The notes under the pieces: generated by a model
The model's database searches: none
What the model saw: the letters and a program-made list of their open reading frames with translations, nothing else
Told to the model about the DNA's origin: nothing
NCBI GenBank assembly: GCA_025526935.1
Contig: JAHLKD010000168.1
Span: 1-26,773, forward strand
Direction of reading: 5' to 3'
DNA length: 26,773 bases
Origin: Cladochytrium replicatum
Lineage: Eukaryota; Chytridiomycota; Chytridiomycetes; Cladochytriales; Cladochytriaceae
Part shown: positions 18,801-26,658 of the stretch, in pieces
How the letters are laid out: each line of letters opens with the position of its first letter
How positions within the stretch are numbered: position 1 is the first letter of the stretch
Program-made: the position numbers and the translations under genes

Positions 18801-19172
18801 CAAACATCAGCGGCGAGTTCGACAGCAGAAGCGGAGTACGTTGCACTATCCACAGCTAGCGACGAACTCGTTTGGGTAAAGCACATGCTTGAAGAACTTG
18901 GATATTCCTTTGCTGCTCCGCCTGTAGTCCACTGCGACAATACCGCTGCAATTGCTGGTGCCCGCAATCCCGGATTCAAGTCCCGGCATATCGCTTTGCG
19001 ATATCACATCGTGCGTGGCCGCATTCGATCTGGGGACATTGACGTGCAGTATATCCCCACAGAGGATCAGGTGGCAGACATCTTCACCAAGGGTCTCGCA
19101 CGACGTCGACATGAGAAACTGATGGGTCTACTTGGGATGGTAGATGCAATGAAAGAGATGAGAGAAAATTAG
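15633..19172 (+). CDS. pol: copia Pol polyprotein (protease, integrase, RT, RNase H)
   Basis: An open 1179-codon frame without its own ATG at the start; coding is believable from about 15646. Order by residue: Gly/Arg-rich linker 14-75, aspartic protease FFDTGAS (D101), GAG-pre-integrase WHRRFGH ... CPTC (about 235-275). Integrase core has D299, D362 and E398, giving D-x62-D-x35-E. An acidic spacer follows (about 550-620) containing the SDSDDSSYRD repeat. The RT has YDIKTAFLNA and YVDD (Y at 857), and RNase H has CYADADHAG, AEAEYVAL and HCDNTAAI (about 1020-1130). Ends TAG 19170-19172. All catalytic motifs are intact. Expression would need a fusion to or shift from gag, in the -1 sense. Confidence 0.95.
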   Translation: MLELYFAANCPNQTSSLGGSNQGSGNGRGGSGGRGGRSGGRCTGRGGRGRGSGGRGRGRGNGGSNRGGGRSGGHANEVTLPAIAFMASERFSDRSSKWFFDTGASHHLCNDQRAFIELRKITPIEIDTANAGSGLKVVGIGRVRLLVSVGGREREVILSEVYFAPNLSDNLVSWNRLIEHRLKLYGAGKKIQIGRNNEIVMEFTQDKTCNLFALDLSRSIARVARRNDATADLITWHRRFGHAGFNRIEEAQKLVEGMEIDGTERLDPCPTCVKAKLTRTSFPRIKDIDVNSHSTLYIDLQGPIKPPTYGGAIYAAVAAHRNSGVLVVRPLKTKDLAFEFSQDAVREIGLLTGKEVQVVVTDNAKELISQKYEAWARKRGIQHHTTMPYTPMQNGPVERANRTLQNLTRAMLNEAGANSKLWGEAMVTACYLNNRLPRKIGKTSITPLEAATGRKPNVSKLRTWGCVAYVHDPLPSGKLADRAIPGIFVGYEAFGFRVWDPKRKVMMRSKSVVFDEKHTWNERALTDALELVSFENLPQHRDSAKPLKHTDLASNNSDSDDSSYRDSDSDDSSYRDSDSDDSEGEVETNSRDKDTESEDDEVEVQDPGLLKRKPSTSKIPVRRGSREKRPVERYGFEKVKQVGSARVASKRKVILHTEPRTYEEAMASLEKDDWTAAMQEEILAHRENSTWRLVPRPAGRNIIKSGWVYCYKTNAEGKMVRHKARFIAKGYSQREGEDFDETFSPVARKQTVRVVLALVVQERMVMRQYDIKTAFLNARIIDRELYYEQPEGFIEPGKEDWVCLAIRALYGLKQPPREWNSLFDDFLVTVIKLKRSDSDVCLYYRREGSSLTLVVIYVDDILVASTDEDEVNRIEELMKRRFEVSEAGSPKYYLGWEIDYDKDGGKLTISQAQYIRMSAKKCKIRFERKTPVEAGVTIFKDMGEEIEVERNEISYRTIVGQLLYAATSTRPDISFATGTVARYQNAPQYTHWCAAERVLAYLLHTPSIGIRYGRRDRLEIVCYADADHAGDPDNKKSTTGYAILINGGAVAWGSKLQTSAASSTAEAEYVALSTASDELVWVKHMLEELGYSFAAPPVVHCDNTAAIAGARNPGFKSRHIALRYHIVRGRIRSGDIDVQYIPTEDQVADIFTKGLARRRHEKLMGLLGMVDAMKEMREN
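17301..17380 (+). repeat. 30-bp in-frame tandem repeat in pol
   Basis: Two full 30-base units and a partial third (17301-17330, 17331-17360, 17361-17380) encode SDSDDSSYRD repeats in the acidic spacer between integrase and RT. The units are identical at full length, so expansion was recent. Confidence 0.85.
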
Positions 19173-19286
19173 GTTTTGTTTCTTGAAGGACACACCAATT
19201 ATGTTTGCATTCCTTCTGGCTTCTATGTTTGTTTTTCAATTGTTATTTCTTTTCAACTTTCAAAGGAAGAACTTTTGTTCAGAAAC

Positions 19287-19293
19287 GGGGGAG
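19287..19293 (+). promoter_or_regulatory. Polypurine tract
   Basis: GGGGGAG ends directly against the 3' LTR, the normal plus-strand priming site. The stretch 19173-19286 between pol and PPT holds no gene. Confidence 0.75.
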
Positions 19294-19732
19294 TGTTGAG
19301 TGTTGTTTCGTTCATAAAAGTTTTCCTTCTTTGTTTTTACTTTCAAAAAGAAAAAGTTCGGCTGAGGATAACAACAGGATTATTGTTGATCCTCAGAATC
19401 GAACTTGCGACATGGTGTTAAATGGCTTGTGATTTAACCCACGACGCTACCTTTGTTGTTTTCCAAAAGTTTTATTTCTGTTTCTATTTCGGCTTCATGT
19501 TCTTCGACGAAAACTTCAAAAGCCAGCGTTCCAGAAAATTCCGGATCACCAGCAAACTTGAAGGGGACTTACCAAAGGAGGAAGGAGAGCGCCGCTGCTG
19601 ACGTGGCAAGGACAAATTAAGGGAGGCTTTGTTGGGAATGGGAGAACCTATAAAAGGTGTGAGTCTTAAGCTTCCAATACATTGAACAAGTACCTCTTAT
19701 CTGATCTTACCTGCCTACGACGAAATTCTACA
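19294..19732 (+). repeat. 3' LTR
   Basis: 439 bp, TG...CA, one visible difference from the 5' LTR. Followed by the GTTAT duplication at 19733-19737. Confidence 0.93.
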
Positions 19733-19737
19733 GTTAT

Positions 19738-21390
19738 TAAACCCAGCAGTGTACTTCTTCTGTTCGGCTTGTATGGGGTGCCAGTCGCGCGCGGGCGCGG
19801 TTGAGCCGGAAACCAACTCCAAAGTTTGCGAGGTACGGACCTCGAAAAATCACGTGACCCCCGGAGTGGGATCCAGTACGGATTCTTACCTGCTCGCCAG
19901 ACTCGGTATACCAAAAGTGGCCTTCTTCATCTATTTGGCTTGTATGGGGTGCCAGTCGCGCGCGGGCGCGGTTGAGCCGGAAACCAACTCCAAAGTTTGC
20001 GAGGTACGGACCTCGAAAAATCACGTGACCCCCGGAGTGGGATCCAGTACGGATTCTTACCTGCTCGCCAGACTCGGTATACCAACATCGATGTACTTCT
20101 TGTGGGTATGGTATCACGTAACCCTTGGGATCGAGGTACAGATCTGGACCTCGAATAGCTAAAATCACGCGACCCCTGGGGTAATCGGATACGGATTCTT
20201 ACCTGCTCGCCAGACTCGGTATACCAACATCGATGTACTTCTATTCCGCTTGTATGAGGCGCTACTCGCATGCGGGTGTGGTATCACGTAACCCTTGGGA
20301 TCGAGGTACAGATCTGGACCTCGAATAGCTAAAATCACGCGACCCCTGGGGTAATCGGGTAGGGATTCTTACCTGCTCGCCAGACTCGGTATGCCCCCAT
20401 CGATGTACTTCTATTCCGCTTGTATGAGGCGCTACTCGCATGCGGGTGTGGTATCACGTAACCCTTGGGATCGAGGTACAGATCTGAACCTCGAGTAGCT
20501 AAACTCACGGCCCCTGGGGTGGGATCGGGTACGGATTCTTACCTGCTCGCCAGACTCGGTATACCAACATCGATGTACTTCTATTCCGCTTGTATGAGGC
20601 GCTACTCGCATGCGGGTGTGGTATCACGTAACCCTTGGGATCGAGGTACAGATCTGGACCTCGAATAGCTAAAATCACGCGACCCCTGGGGTAATCGGGT
20701 ACGGATTCTTACCTGCTCGCCAGACTCGGTATGCCCCCATCGATGTACTTCTATTCCGCTTGTATGAGGCACTACTCGCATGCGGGTATGGTATCACGTT
20801 AACTTTTGGGATCGAGGTACAGATCTGGACCTCGAGCAGCTAAACTCACGCGACCCCTGGGGTAGGATCGGGTACGGATTCTTACCTGCTCGCCAGACTC
20901 GGTATACCAACATCGATGTGCTTCTATTCCGCTTGTATGATGCGCTACTCGCATGCGGGTGTGGTATCACGTAACCCTTGGGATCGAGGTACAGATCTGA
21001 ACCTCGAGTAGCTAAACTCACGGCCCCTGGGGTGGGATCGGGTACGGATTCTTACCTGCTCGCCAGACTCGGTATGCCCCCATCGACGTACTTCTATTCC
21101 GCTTGTATGAGGCGCTACTCGCATGCGGGTATGGTATCACGTTAACTTTTGGGATCAAGGTACAGATCTGGACCTCGAGTAGCTAAACTCACGCGACCCC
21201 TGGGGTAGGATCGGGTACGGATTCTTACCTGCTCGCCAGACTCGGTATACCAAAAGTGGCCTTCTTCATCTATTTGGCTTGTATGGGGTGCCAGTCGCGC
21301 GCGAGCGCGGTTGAGCCGGAAACCAACTCCAAAGTTTGCGAGGTGCAGACCTCGCGAAGTCGCGTGACTCATAGTACCCGGTTGGAACCA
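19738..21390 (+). repeat. 170-bp satellite, main array
   Basis: Units of 170-173 bp. B-type units start with GTATCACGT at 20111, 20281, 20451, 20621, 20791, 20964 and 21134. A-type units start with GTATGGGGTGCCAGTCGCG at 19771, 19942 and near 21283. Each unit carries dyads: TCGAGGTACAGATCTGGACC-TCGA, ACCCCTGGGGT and, in A units, CACGTGA. The constant core is GATTCTTACCTGCTCGCCAG. The open frames across it (up to 143 codons) are repeat translations. Confidence 0.9.
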
Positions 21391-21503
21391 CTTTCCCGCG
21401 TGCAAGAGCAGGACAGAAGAACTGCTACTCCACATTGAAACTGCCGTGTTTCCTCTACATTCACCCGAACCAAATTAACTTCTACACTGCGCAGATACAA
21501 TCG

Positions 21504-21566
21504 ATGTCAGACCCTATCCATATTCCACGGACATTGCGCCGTTCTGAGTTGTCTGAGTCGGAATTG
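21504..21566 (+). CDS. Exon 1 of the dioxygenase gene
   Basis: ATG 21504 reads MSDPIHIPRTLRRSELSESE and L, then donor GTTCGC at 21567. The intron (52 bases) has a TTAACTGAC branch site and ends TACAG at 21618. The phase-0 junction joins the frame EGNSVPLLEKDCLL. The donor is weak, and the exon could instead splice to the second exon-2 copy at 22383. Confidence 0.45.
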
Positions 21567-24500
21567 GTTCGCGGTTCAGTCTGAATCTGTCCGTCTTTTA
21601 ACTGACCCTATCGTACAGGAGGGAAATTCCGTGCCTTTACTTGAAAAAGATTGCCTACTTCGTGCCACATCCACCCATTGTCATGCAGCATACGCGATGA
21701 AGTCCCTTCTCTTCCTATATCTACAAAATACGGAAAAGTTTACAGAGCTTGCTCGAATTTGCCGTGGTCTTTTTCAGCTTCAAGAAGATGTTACTCTGCT
21801 GTCTGAAACTTTCTCAGATCATGGATGCCACTTTCTGGACTTCGCTGTTTGGAAATACCCTCGAGAAGCTGTGGTATGGACACGGAGAGGGAGGTGGGAT
21901 CCACTATCTATAGCAGGAAGACCCTGTGGTCTGGCCTTGCCTCTGGTTTCCTGACAAGGATATCTCCCGTTGTGGCTGAGAAGCTTGTTATCGCGGTGTA
22001 AGGTTGGTGGAGATTTTGGACAATCAAATACAAAGAATCAGTTCTCTACTCCAGTAGCATGCTCTTGCCGACGAAATCAAAGGACTCTCGCCCAACAGCA
22101 TCATCGCTCGGCCCATGAAATGAAAAGACTTAGTGAAAAACCAGCTACAAGAGAGATTGAGGTAGCATGAATTACAGTTGAAGCCGAATAAATTGCATCT
22201 GGAAGGTCCGTCCATGGTTAATAAAAATGGGTTGGACGGTCCGTCCGCGCCTAATAAAAACGCGTTGGACGGTCCGTCCGTGGCTAATAAATTCGAGGTG
22301 GACGGTCCGTCCGCATTTAATAAATTCGCGTCGGACGGTCCGTCCGAATGTTACTAACATTCCGGCTTGGAATAACTGTTAGGAGGGAAATTCCGTGCCT
22401 TTACTTGAAAAAGATTGCCTACTTCGTGCCATATCCACCCATTGTCGTGCAGCGTACGCGATGAAGTCCGTTCTCTCCCTTTATCTACAAAATACGGAAA
22501 AGTTTACAGAGCTTTCTCGAATTTGCCGTGGTCTTGTTCAGCTTCAAGAAGATGTTACTCTCCTGTCCGAAACTTTTCCTCAGATCATGGACGCCGCTTT
22601 CTGGACTTCGCTGTTTGGAGATACGCTTGAGACATTGAAAATGACGTGTAATTTACTGGGGCCCCTTGAGCAGGTCCCTCGCATTCCGGACAGGACTGTC
22701 GCAGATGCAATAAGAGTTCTTGAGGATATTGAAAGACAACACGGTGATATCTACCCCGAACCACAACCCTGCATACTGTATTCTAACTATGCTTATTTTT
22801 TATCTTGGTTCAGCGCGCCGTCAGTATCATTGTCAGGATGCCGAGGCCTGTTCACTCTCATCTCCAGAGCCCTCCACCTTTGATTCTCCCGAGTCAGCTG
22901 TCTCTGACCACATGGCTCATACTTCTGACCTCTCTACATTCTCTCTACCAGTTCCACATGTTTCTGGGCATCCTGGAGGAAAGGAGGGTGGCAGCGACAA
23001 CACTAGTGAATTTATAATGCAGGCTGACAACGAAGTGGAAATGGGTTACACCAGCGACGACGCAAGTGAACCAATCATGCTCCACTGCCTATCCCTGGTT
23101 CATTGCATAAGGTGTTACCTCGAATTCGCCAGGTCCGGAGTGGATACCCTGGAATATGCATTCAATGGAGAAGGTGGAGCCTTTCCGAATCCCTATGATG
23201 CCTCTCAGTGGAGAGAATTTCGCTGTAACAGCCCGATCGTCTCCACGCTGGAAGAAATTTCAACCAAAGTGGTGTCCCACGGTCATGAGGCTGCTGGTGT
23301 TGCCCTGGAAGATGTGAAGGTCTTTCGCAATCCAAAGACACTTTTGAAAACGTTCCTGGACATTGTCAAACGTGGCTATTACACAGCCACTGTTGTTTCT
23401 GGGGTGGGATGGAATGGGTTGCATCATCTCAACAAACCCCTTCTGCGCAGTCTCGTCACCCTGCCGGGATATGGCACAGAGTTTGTGAATGAGCTCAAAC
23501 AGCGTTATCGTACTTCCAACCGTTGGTTGGATGCAGGGTTTCTGAACGTCCGCATGGAGCAATCCAGTGAAAGGGTTAATATGATTTTTCCTTTCGTATG
23601 GGACCATTACCAACACTGTTTTTCAGACACAAGCGATTGATATGGAGGGTTATTTACTGTCTTGGAACACTTGGGTTCGGAAATTGGTGCTTCCTGTGCT
23701 GCTGATTCTCCTACCTATCAGCATGCGTCTGGGTCACCGGCAGAGATGGGACACCAAGCAGTCCCAAGTTCCCTAGCATTTCAAACACGAAAACCTTCGG
23801 TACCTTCGGTATGGGCTTCTTTCTAATCATTCTGTCATGAAAGTTTCAATTTTCAACGTGCCTGGGAGTTGGGAAACATAAAGTACTCAAAAAAGGTACC
23901 CTCGGCAGACTTAAGCCGTCCAAGGAGTGGTACTGACATGTTGACTTCATGAATATGCGCAGGCTTCCTGTTGATCCAAGTTTGAGCACCATGCACATAA
24001 ACTTGCAGCGGACAACGTCGTTCCAGCGATACCCCAGGCAGTGCTTGCAGCCCCGAGTACCTCTGTATGGAACATACTTTCAGTATGTCCCCCTATTAAC
24101 TGTTTTTGCATTTACTCAGATTGATGTTGTTACCCCGGAACTGACCCCTGCACAACGACTCTTCTTCAGTATCCCCTCGGCAACTGACCTATCTGTTGAG
24201 CGGCGAGATGCTCTTCTGAAGGATGTACGTGAGAGAACCCTGGAATTGTGCTTCCGGGTCAAGCTGCAGGACCTCGCTTCTAGACCTACAGCCAGACAAC
24301 CAACACACACCTGAAACCACAACTCACAGCGGAAGAGGCGTATTTGCTCGACCTTAAGGAGGCAGAGGACTACATTGATGTCACGTCGCGGATGGGGGAT
24401 CACCGACCACTTGCGCCTCTTCAGGGTGTCGACTGCACGGGCCGTAGATTGTTCTTTTGGGTTCCGAACGCTGTTTCTGCTCTGGCACCGGGAATCACCA

Positions 24501-25154
24501 GCACCGTTGAAAAGTTCGTGGAAAAATATCCGCCTGTTAAGTCAGCAAAGGACAATCGGCATGTCAATTGGGATCTGCAACCCACTCACAACGGCGTTTA
24601 CCACCTTGGTGTGTGGCAGCCAACGGGAGGTGCCCCTGGAGGTGACATCGGTACCTCTGCTGAAACATTCCCCGGCAGCAGCGGAAAAACAGATGCGGTT
24701 GTTGAGTTCTTACGCCACCAACATATTCTTGGCCTCGCTGAGACTGTCCAGGCATTATTCAGGCGCCTCGACCCAGATATGGCGGGGCGGTACAGTGCGG
24801 CAATAGGGAGGCTGAAAACCTAGTGGCAAATTACTCTGGGACAACCATACGAACAAGACTTTTGCAATGCTTGTGGTTGTTCTCAATCAATGGATAGTCC
24901 GACACCGGGATCTCAAGGACATTCCAGATGGTTGGTGTGCGATGGTGTGCTTTGGCAGATTCAAGGGTGGGAGGACCGTGCTTCCTGATCTCGGAGTTAA
25001 GATTCCTTTCAAGAGTGGTGACATTCTTTTCATCAGATCATGCGCCCTTGAACATATGCTGGAGAAGTGGGGAACTAGCCCACTCGAATTCCGGGTGTGC
25101 CTTGTATTCAAAATGCACAAAGGTGTCTTTTTAAACACAGAAGAAAACACTTAG
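21504..25154 (+). CDS. TET/JBP-type 2OG-Fe(II) dioxygenase gene, multi-exon, with frame breaks
   Basis: My model: exon 1 21504-21566, exon 2 22383-22743, exon 3 22814-23808, exon 4 23844-23929, exon 5 23963-24082, exon 6 24120-25154, all with GT-AG introns. The last 100 residues are the catalytic core: H24903 and D24909 (HxD in RHRDLKD), GRFKGGRTVLPDLGVKI, distal H25053 (LEHM) and R25092 (FRVCLVF). TET/JBP enzymes oxidise 5-methylcytosine or thymine using Fe(II) and 2-oxoglutarate, and the family is expanded in several fungi. The upstream 750 or so residues are unrecognised. Breaks: in-frame TGA 23638, and single or double base shifts near 23978, 24301 (CA repeat) and 24815 (A-run). So it is either a young pseudogene, sequencing error at simple runs, or splicing I have not resolved. 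Ends TAG. Confidence 0.6.
21619..21866 (+). pseudogene. First copy of exon 2, frame-shifted
   Basis: About 93 percent identical to 22383-22630 by eye. Homology starts exactly at the acceptor AG|GAGGGAAATT. Two bases are missing in the TTTTCC run near 21813, so the frame turns from SETFPQIMDAA to SETFSDHGC. It is dead as an exon. Similarity ends near 21866. Confidence 0.75.
21867..22165 (+). pseudogene. Decayed coding remnant between exon copies
   Basis: Pieces read KTLWSGLASGFLTRISPVVA and EKLVIAV (to about 21996), then LVEILDNQIQRISSLLQ, HALADEIKGLSPNSIIARPM and KDLVKNQLQERLR, separated by in-frame TAG and TGA. Composition is clearly protein-like and helical. No family recognised. Confidence 0.4.
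22201..22345. repeat. Five-copy 33-bp array of a GGACGG-T-CCGTCC dyad
   Basis: The 13-base dyad starts at 22201 (one mismatch, GGAAGG), 22234, 22267, 22300 and 22333, exactly 33 apart. The core CGG-N-CCG is the type of inverted site bound by fungal Zn2Cys6 factors. The 20-base spacers vary but keep TTAATAAA or CTAATAAAA. The spacing is about three helical turns, putting all sites on one face of the DNA. It lies in what would be an intron or alternative 5' region of the dioxygenase gene. Confidence 0.9.
22346..22382 (+). promoter_or_regulatory. Dyad with branch site and 3' splice site before exon 2
   Basis: GAATGTTA-C-TAACATTC (22346-22362) is a perfect 8-bp dyad that contains TACTAAC, the strongest branch-point consensus. 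The acceptor TGTTAG follows at 22377-22382, directly before exon 2 copy 2. Confidence 0.55.
22383..22743 (+). CDS. Exon 2 (intact copy) of the dioxygenase gene
   Basis: Reads EGNSVPLLEKDCLLRAISTH onward to VLEDIERQH. The donor at 22744 (GTGATATC) and acceptor at 22813 (TTCAG), with branch TTCTAAC, give a 70-base intron that joins RQH to ARRQYHCQDAEAC in frame. A shorter 36-base splice (22778-22813) keeps the wrong frame. Confidence 0.65.
22814..23808 (+). CDS. Exon 3 of the dioxygenase gene
   Basis: Acidic/Ser-rich start, then a folded-looking segment (LEYAFNGEGGAFPNPYDASQ ... GYYTATVVSGVGWNGLHHL ... SNRWLDAGFLNVR). TGA at 23638-23640 interrupts, but the same frame continues as YGGLFTVLEHLGSEIGA to PSVPS. 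The donor GTATGG at 23809 and acceptor AAAG at 23843 follow. An alternative is a 31-base intron 23596-23626 (GTATGG ... TTTTTCAG), which avoids the TGA but ends in a poorer frame. Confidence 0.55.
24083..24119 (+). other. 37-base intron with canonical signals
   Basis: Donor GTATGT, branch ATTAAC, acceptor TTTACTCAG. Splicing joins VWNILS to IDVVTPELTPAQRL in a continuous frame whose upstream part reads FEHHAHKLAADNVVPAIPQA. Confidence 0.65.
24813..25154 (+). CDS. Catalytic 2OG-Fe(II) (TET/JBP-like) domain
   Basis: Separate entry for the domain, whose frame starts after the shift near 24815: KLLWDNHTNKTFAMLVVVLN, then the HxD motif 12 codons after ATG 24867. The order N-x4-R-HRD, then FKGG, LPDLGV, a GD turn, LEH and FR matches the double-stranded beta-helix of fungal TET/JBP proteins. 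All three iron ligands and the 2-oxoglutarate Arg are present. AlkB, prolyl hydroxylase and TET/JBP share this fold, so the family call is by motif spacing. Confidence 0.7.
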
Positions 25155-25314
25155 TTGTGGAGGCAGATAAATATCGTGGACAATTTGCTTGGTCATTAAA
25201 TATAGCTGTCTATATCTAACCTGATCCTCCTCTATTCTAAGCTTGTTATTGACATAGATCGCCACAGGGTAAATTACAATTTTGTTGAAATTCTACATTG
25301 CCACAGATAACAAT

Positions 25315-26133
25315 CTAACAGCCCTCCTCTGAAAGAAGTATATCGAACACCAGAACAAGTGCCCGACATATATTCCCACCAGCTATGTTGCACTTGTTGC
25401 TAAAATCGTGAATACTGTAGGTCTGGATACCCCACTCAACCCAACTGTCTAACTGCCTCAAAGCATCTACTACCTCTTGACTCCTATATCTCCACTTCAG
25501 CCAGGACGAAACGTCATTACTCTTGGCGCTTTTGTAGTGGAGACGACAATAGCAGTGAAGAGCGGCTCGTTTATTGTCCGTGGTGCAGAACGGTTCGTTT
25601 GAGGAATGATGCTGTTGTGTCCGCCGCAGGAGACAGTAGATGCATAACTGGTTAGGTCGGAATTTTGCGAAGTTGTCTAACGCCTTCTTTGCAGCACAGT
25701 CAGTCCGACGATGTCCCGGTTCTCCGCAGACCCAGCAACGATGGTCACGCCGTGTTGCTGAGGAACTTGCAACAGTCTGCACCGCATTCTGGCAACCACA
25801 GGGGAAACCTTGGAAAGTCTCACACACAATACACCTACTACGGTTGAAGATGCTATGGTATAGAGCTGTGAAGTCTCTCTTAAGGTGTGGGATGACTGAA
25901 GCTGTGGAGACAGCAGGTAATGGGTTTGCAGATGGCCGAAAGACCTTAGGGTGTGGATTTTGCTGTGACAGTGACAAACCCATATCTACCTGGAAATCAT
26001 TAGGTTTGTGTTCTGTAGTAAAGGTCCTCCACTTTGACTGGGTGCTCCCAACATCCGCTGGAAGCCACTGAACTGAACCATCCTCCGGGTGTGACCAAGA
26101 CCAATCTGACTTAACAGAGGAGTGCTGAAGCAA
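25315..26133 (-). CDS. CCHC zinc-knuckle protein, last exon
   Basis: 273-codon 3' exon ending TAG. It contains CWVCGEPGHRRTDC (C-x2-C-x4-H-x4-C, residues 133-146), preceded by CIVCETFQGFPCGC (101-114) and followed by CIYCLLRRTQQHH ... C and HCYCRLH. These may be two more metal sites. The C-terminus has WLKWRYRSQEVVDALRQL and SWVEWGIQTY. Zinc knuckles usually bind single-stranded nucleic acid; a retroelement Gag is possible but no capsid or RT is seen. Its stop lies 160 bases from the stop of the dioxygenase gene, tail to tail. Confidence 0.65.
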   Translation of the reverse strand: MLQHSSVKSDWSWSHPEDGSVQWLPADVGSTQSKWRTFTTEHKPNDFQVDMGLSLSQQNPHPKVFRPSANPLPAVSTASVIPHLKRDFTALYHSIFNRSRCIVCETFQGFPCGCQNAVQTVASSSATRRDHRCWVCGEPGHRRTDCAAKKALDNFAKFRPNQLCIYCLLRRTQQHHSSNEPFCTTDNKRAALHCYCRLHYKSAKSNDVSSWLKWRYRSQEVVDALRQLDSWVEWGIQTYSIHDFSNKCNIAGGNICRALVLVFDILLSEEGC

Positions 26134-26178
26134 CTACTTGAAAGATGATCAGGCGAAGTATAACATACATGTCAAAAC

Positions 26179-26357
26179 GGGGATCCAAACCTTTGGCCTT
26201 TTCAGAGACAGACCAGATGGATTCTCTTCATAATCCATCTGGTTCTTCATGGTGTATGAGCTAGAAGATGGACTCTCTTCATAATCCTTCTGGTTCTTCA
26301 AGGTGTATGAGCTGGAAGATGACCGTTGTTTGCCAAAATGATGGCCCAAGAATGAGT
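26179..26357 (-). CDS. CCHC protein, middle exon
   Basis: Reads DSFLGHHFGKQRSSSSSYTL onward to KRPKVWIP. A 51-base (17-residue) duplication encodes SSSSYTLKNQKDYEES and SSSSYTMKNQMDYEEN. The intron to the last exon, 26134-26178, starts GTTTTG and ends AAGTAG in phase 0. A stop lies just past the donor, so splicing is needed. Confidence 0.6.
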
Positions 26358-26411
26358 CTGAGTGCAATTTAACCTTAGGGTTAACTTATTGTCTTTTCAA
26401 CTAACACTTAC

Positions 26412-26658
26412 CTGGAGATATGTGCCCCCTATTAGGTATGGGTTTGATCAGGAAGGGTCTTTCGTGATAAGTCCCTAAAGGCTGCGTTGAACCAGGAGGC
26501 CCATATAGTGGAGTAGGTGAGTCCCAGTAGTTTGGAGTTTGTGTCCTGATGATCCTCGGAGTTTCTGGAACGCGCGATACGTCCGATTGCGTAGAGGTGG
26601 TTGTGGAGGATGTGCTGCTAAAGAGGGTACCGCTGTATTGCTGACCAGGTGGAGTCTC
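26412..26658 (-). CDS. CCHC protein, upstream exon
   Basis: Reads ETPPGQQYSGTLFSSTSSTT, Ser/Thr/Pro-rich and disordered, to NRGHISP, with donor CAG|GTAAGT at 26411. The 54-base intron 26358-26411 ends TTGCACTCAG and the phase-1 junction joins DSFLGHH exactly. The acceptor CAACAG is at 26659-26664. Upstream, on the minus strand, a frame with NAPKCRNSCAKLCGNCGG (about 26690-26750) is a likely further Cys-rich exon that runs toward the window edge; its splice could not be fixed. Confidence 0.6.

Larger units (their letters stand above)
14455..19732 (+). mobile_element. Ty1/copia LTR retrotransposon, full length, 5278 bp
   Basis: LTRs at 14455-14893 and 19294-19732 are both 439 bp, start TG and end CA, and differ at one position that I can see (A versus G at about 14725/19564). 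A GTTAT duplication flanks the element. PBS at 14894, polypurine tract GGGGGAG at 19287-19293, gag then pol. The order protease, integrase, RT, RNase H defines copia rather than gypsy. Near-identical LTRs mean a recent insertion. The only obvious lesion is the gag/pol junction, so this copy may be non-autonomous or may rely on a frameshift. Confidence 0.95.

Noticed and set aside
19666-21435. Long open frames (up to 143 codons) in the satellite
   Set aside because: They repeat with the 170-bp unit, appear on both strands and end at array borders, so they are repeat translations.
22201-22345. 33-bp array as a CRISPR array
   Set aside because: The genome is eukaryotic, repeats are only 13 bases, spacers are 20 bases and similar to each other, and no cas genes are present.
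22172-22360. Minus-strand ORF with 11-residue GRTV repeats
   Set aside because: It is the translation of a 33-base DNA repeat whose conserved part is a dyad; there is no start context or flanking coding signal.
6268-22367. Shared TAACATTCCGGCT upstream of two genes
   Set aside because: A 13-base match between two places in 27 kb is expected by chance several times.
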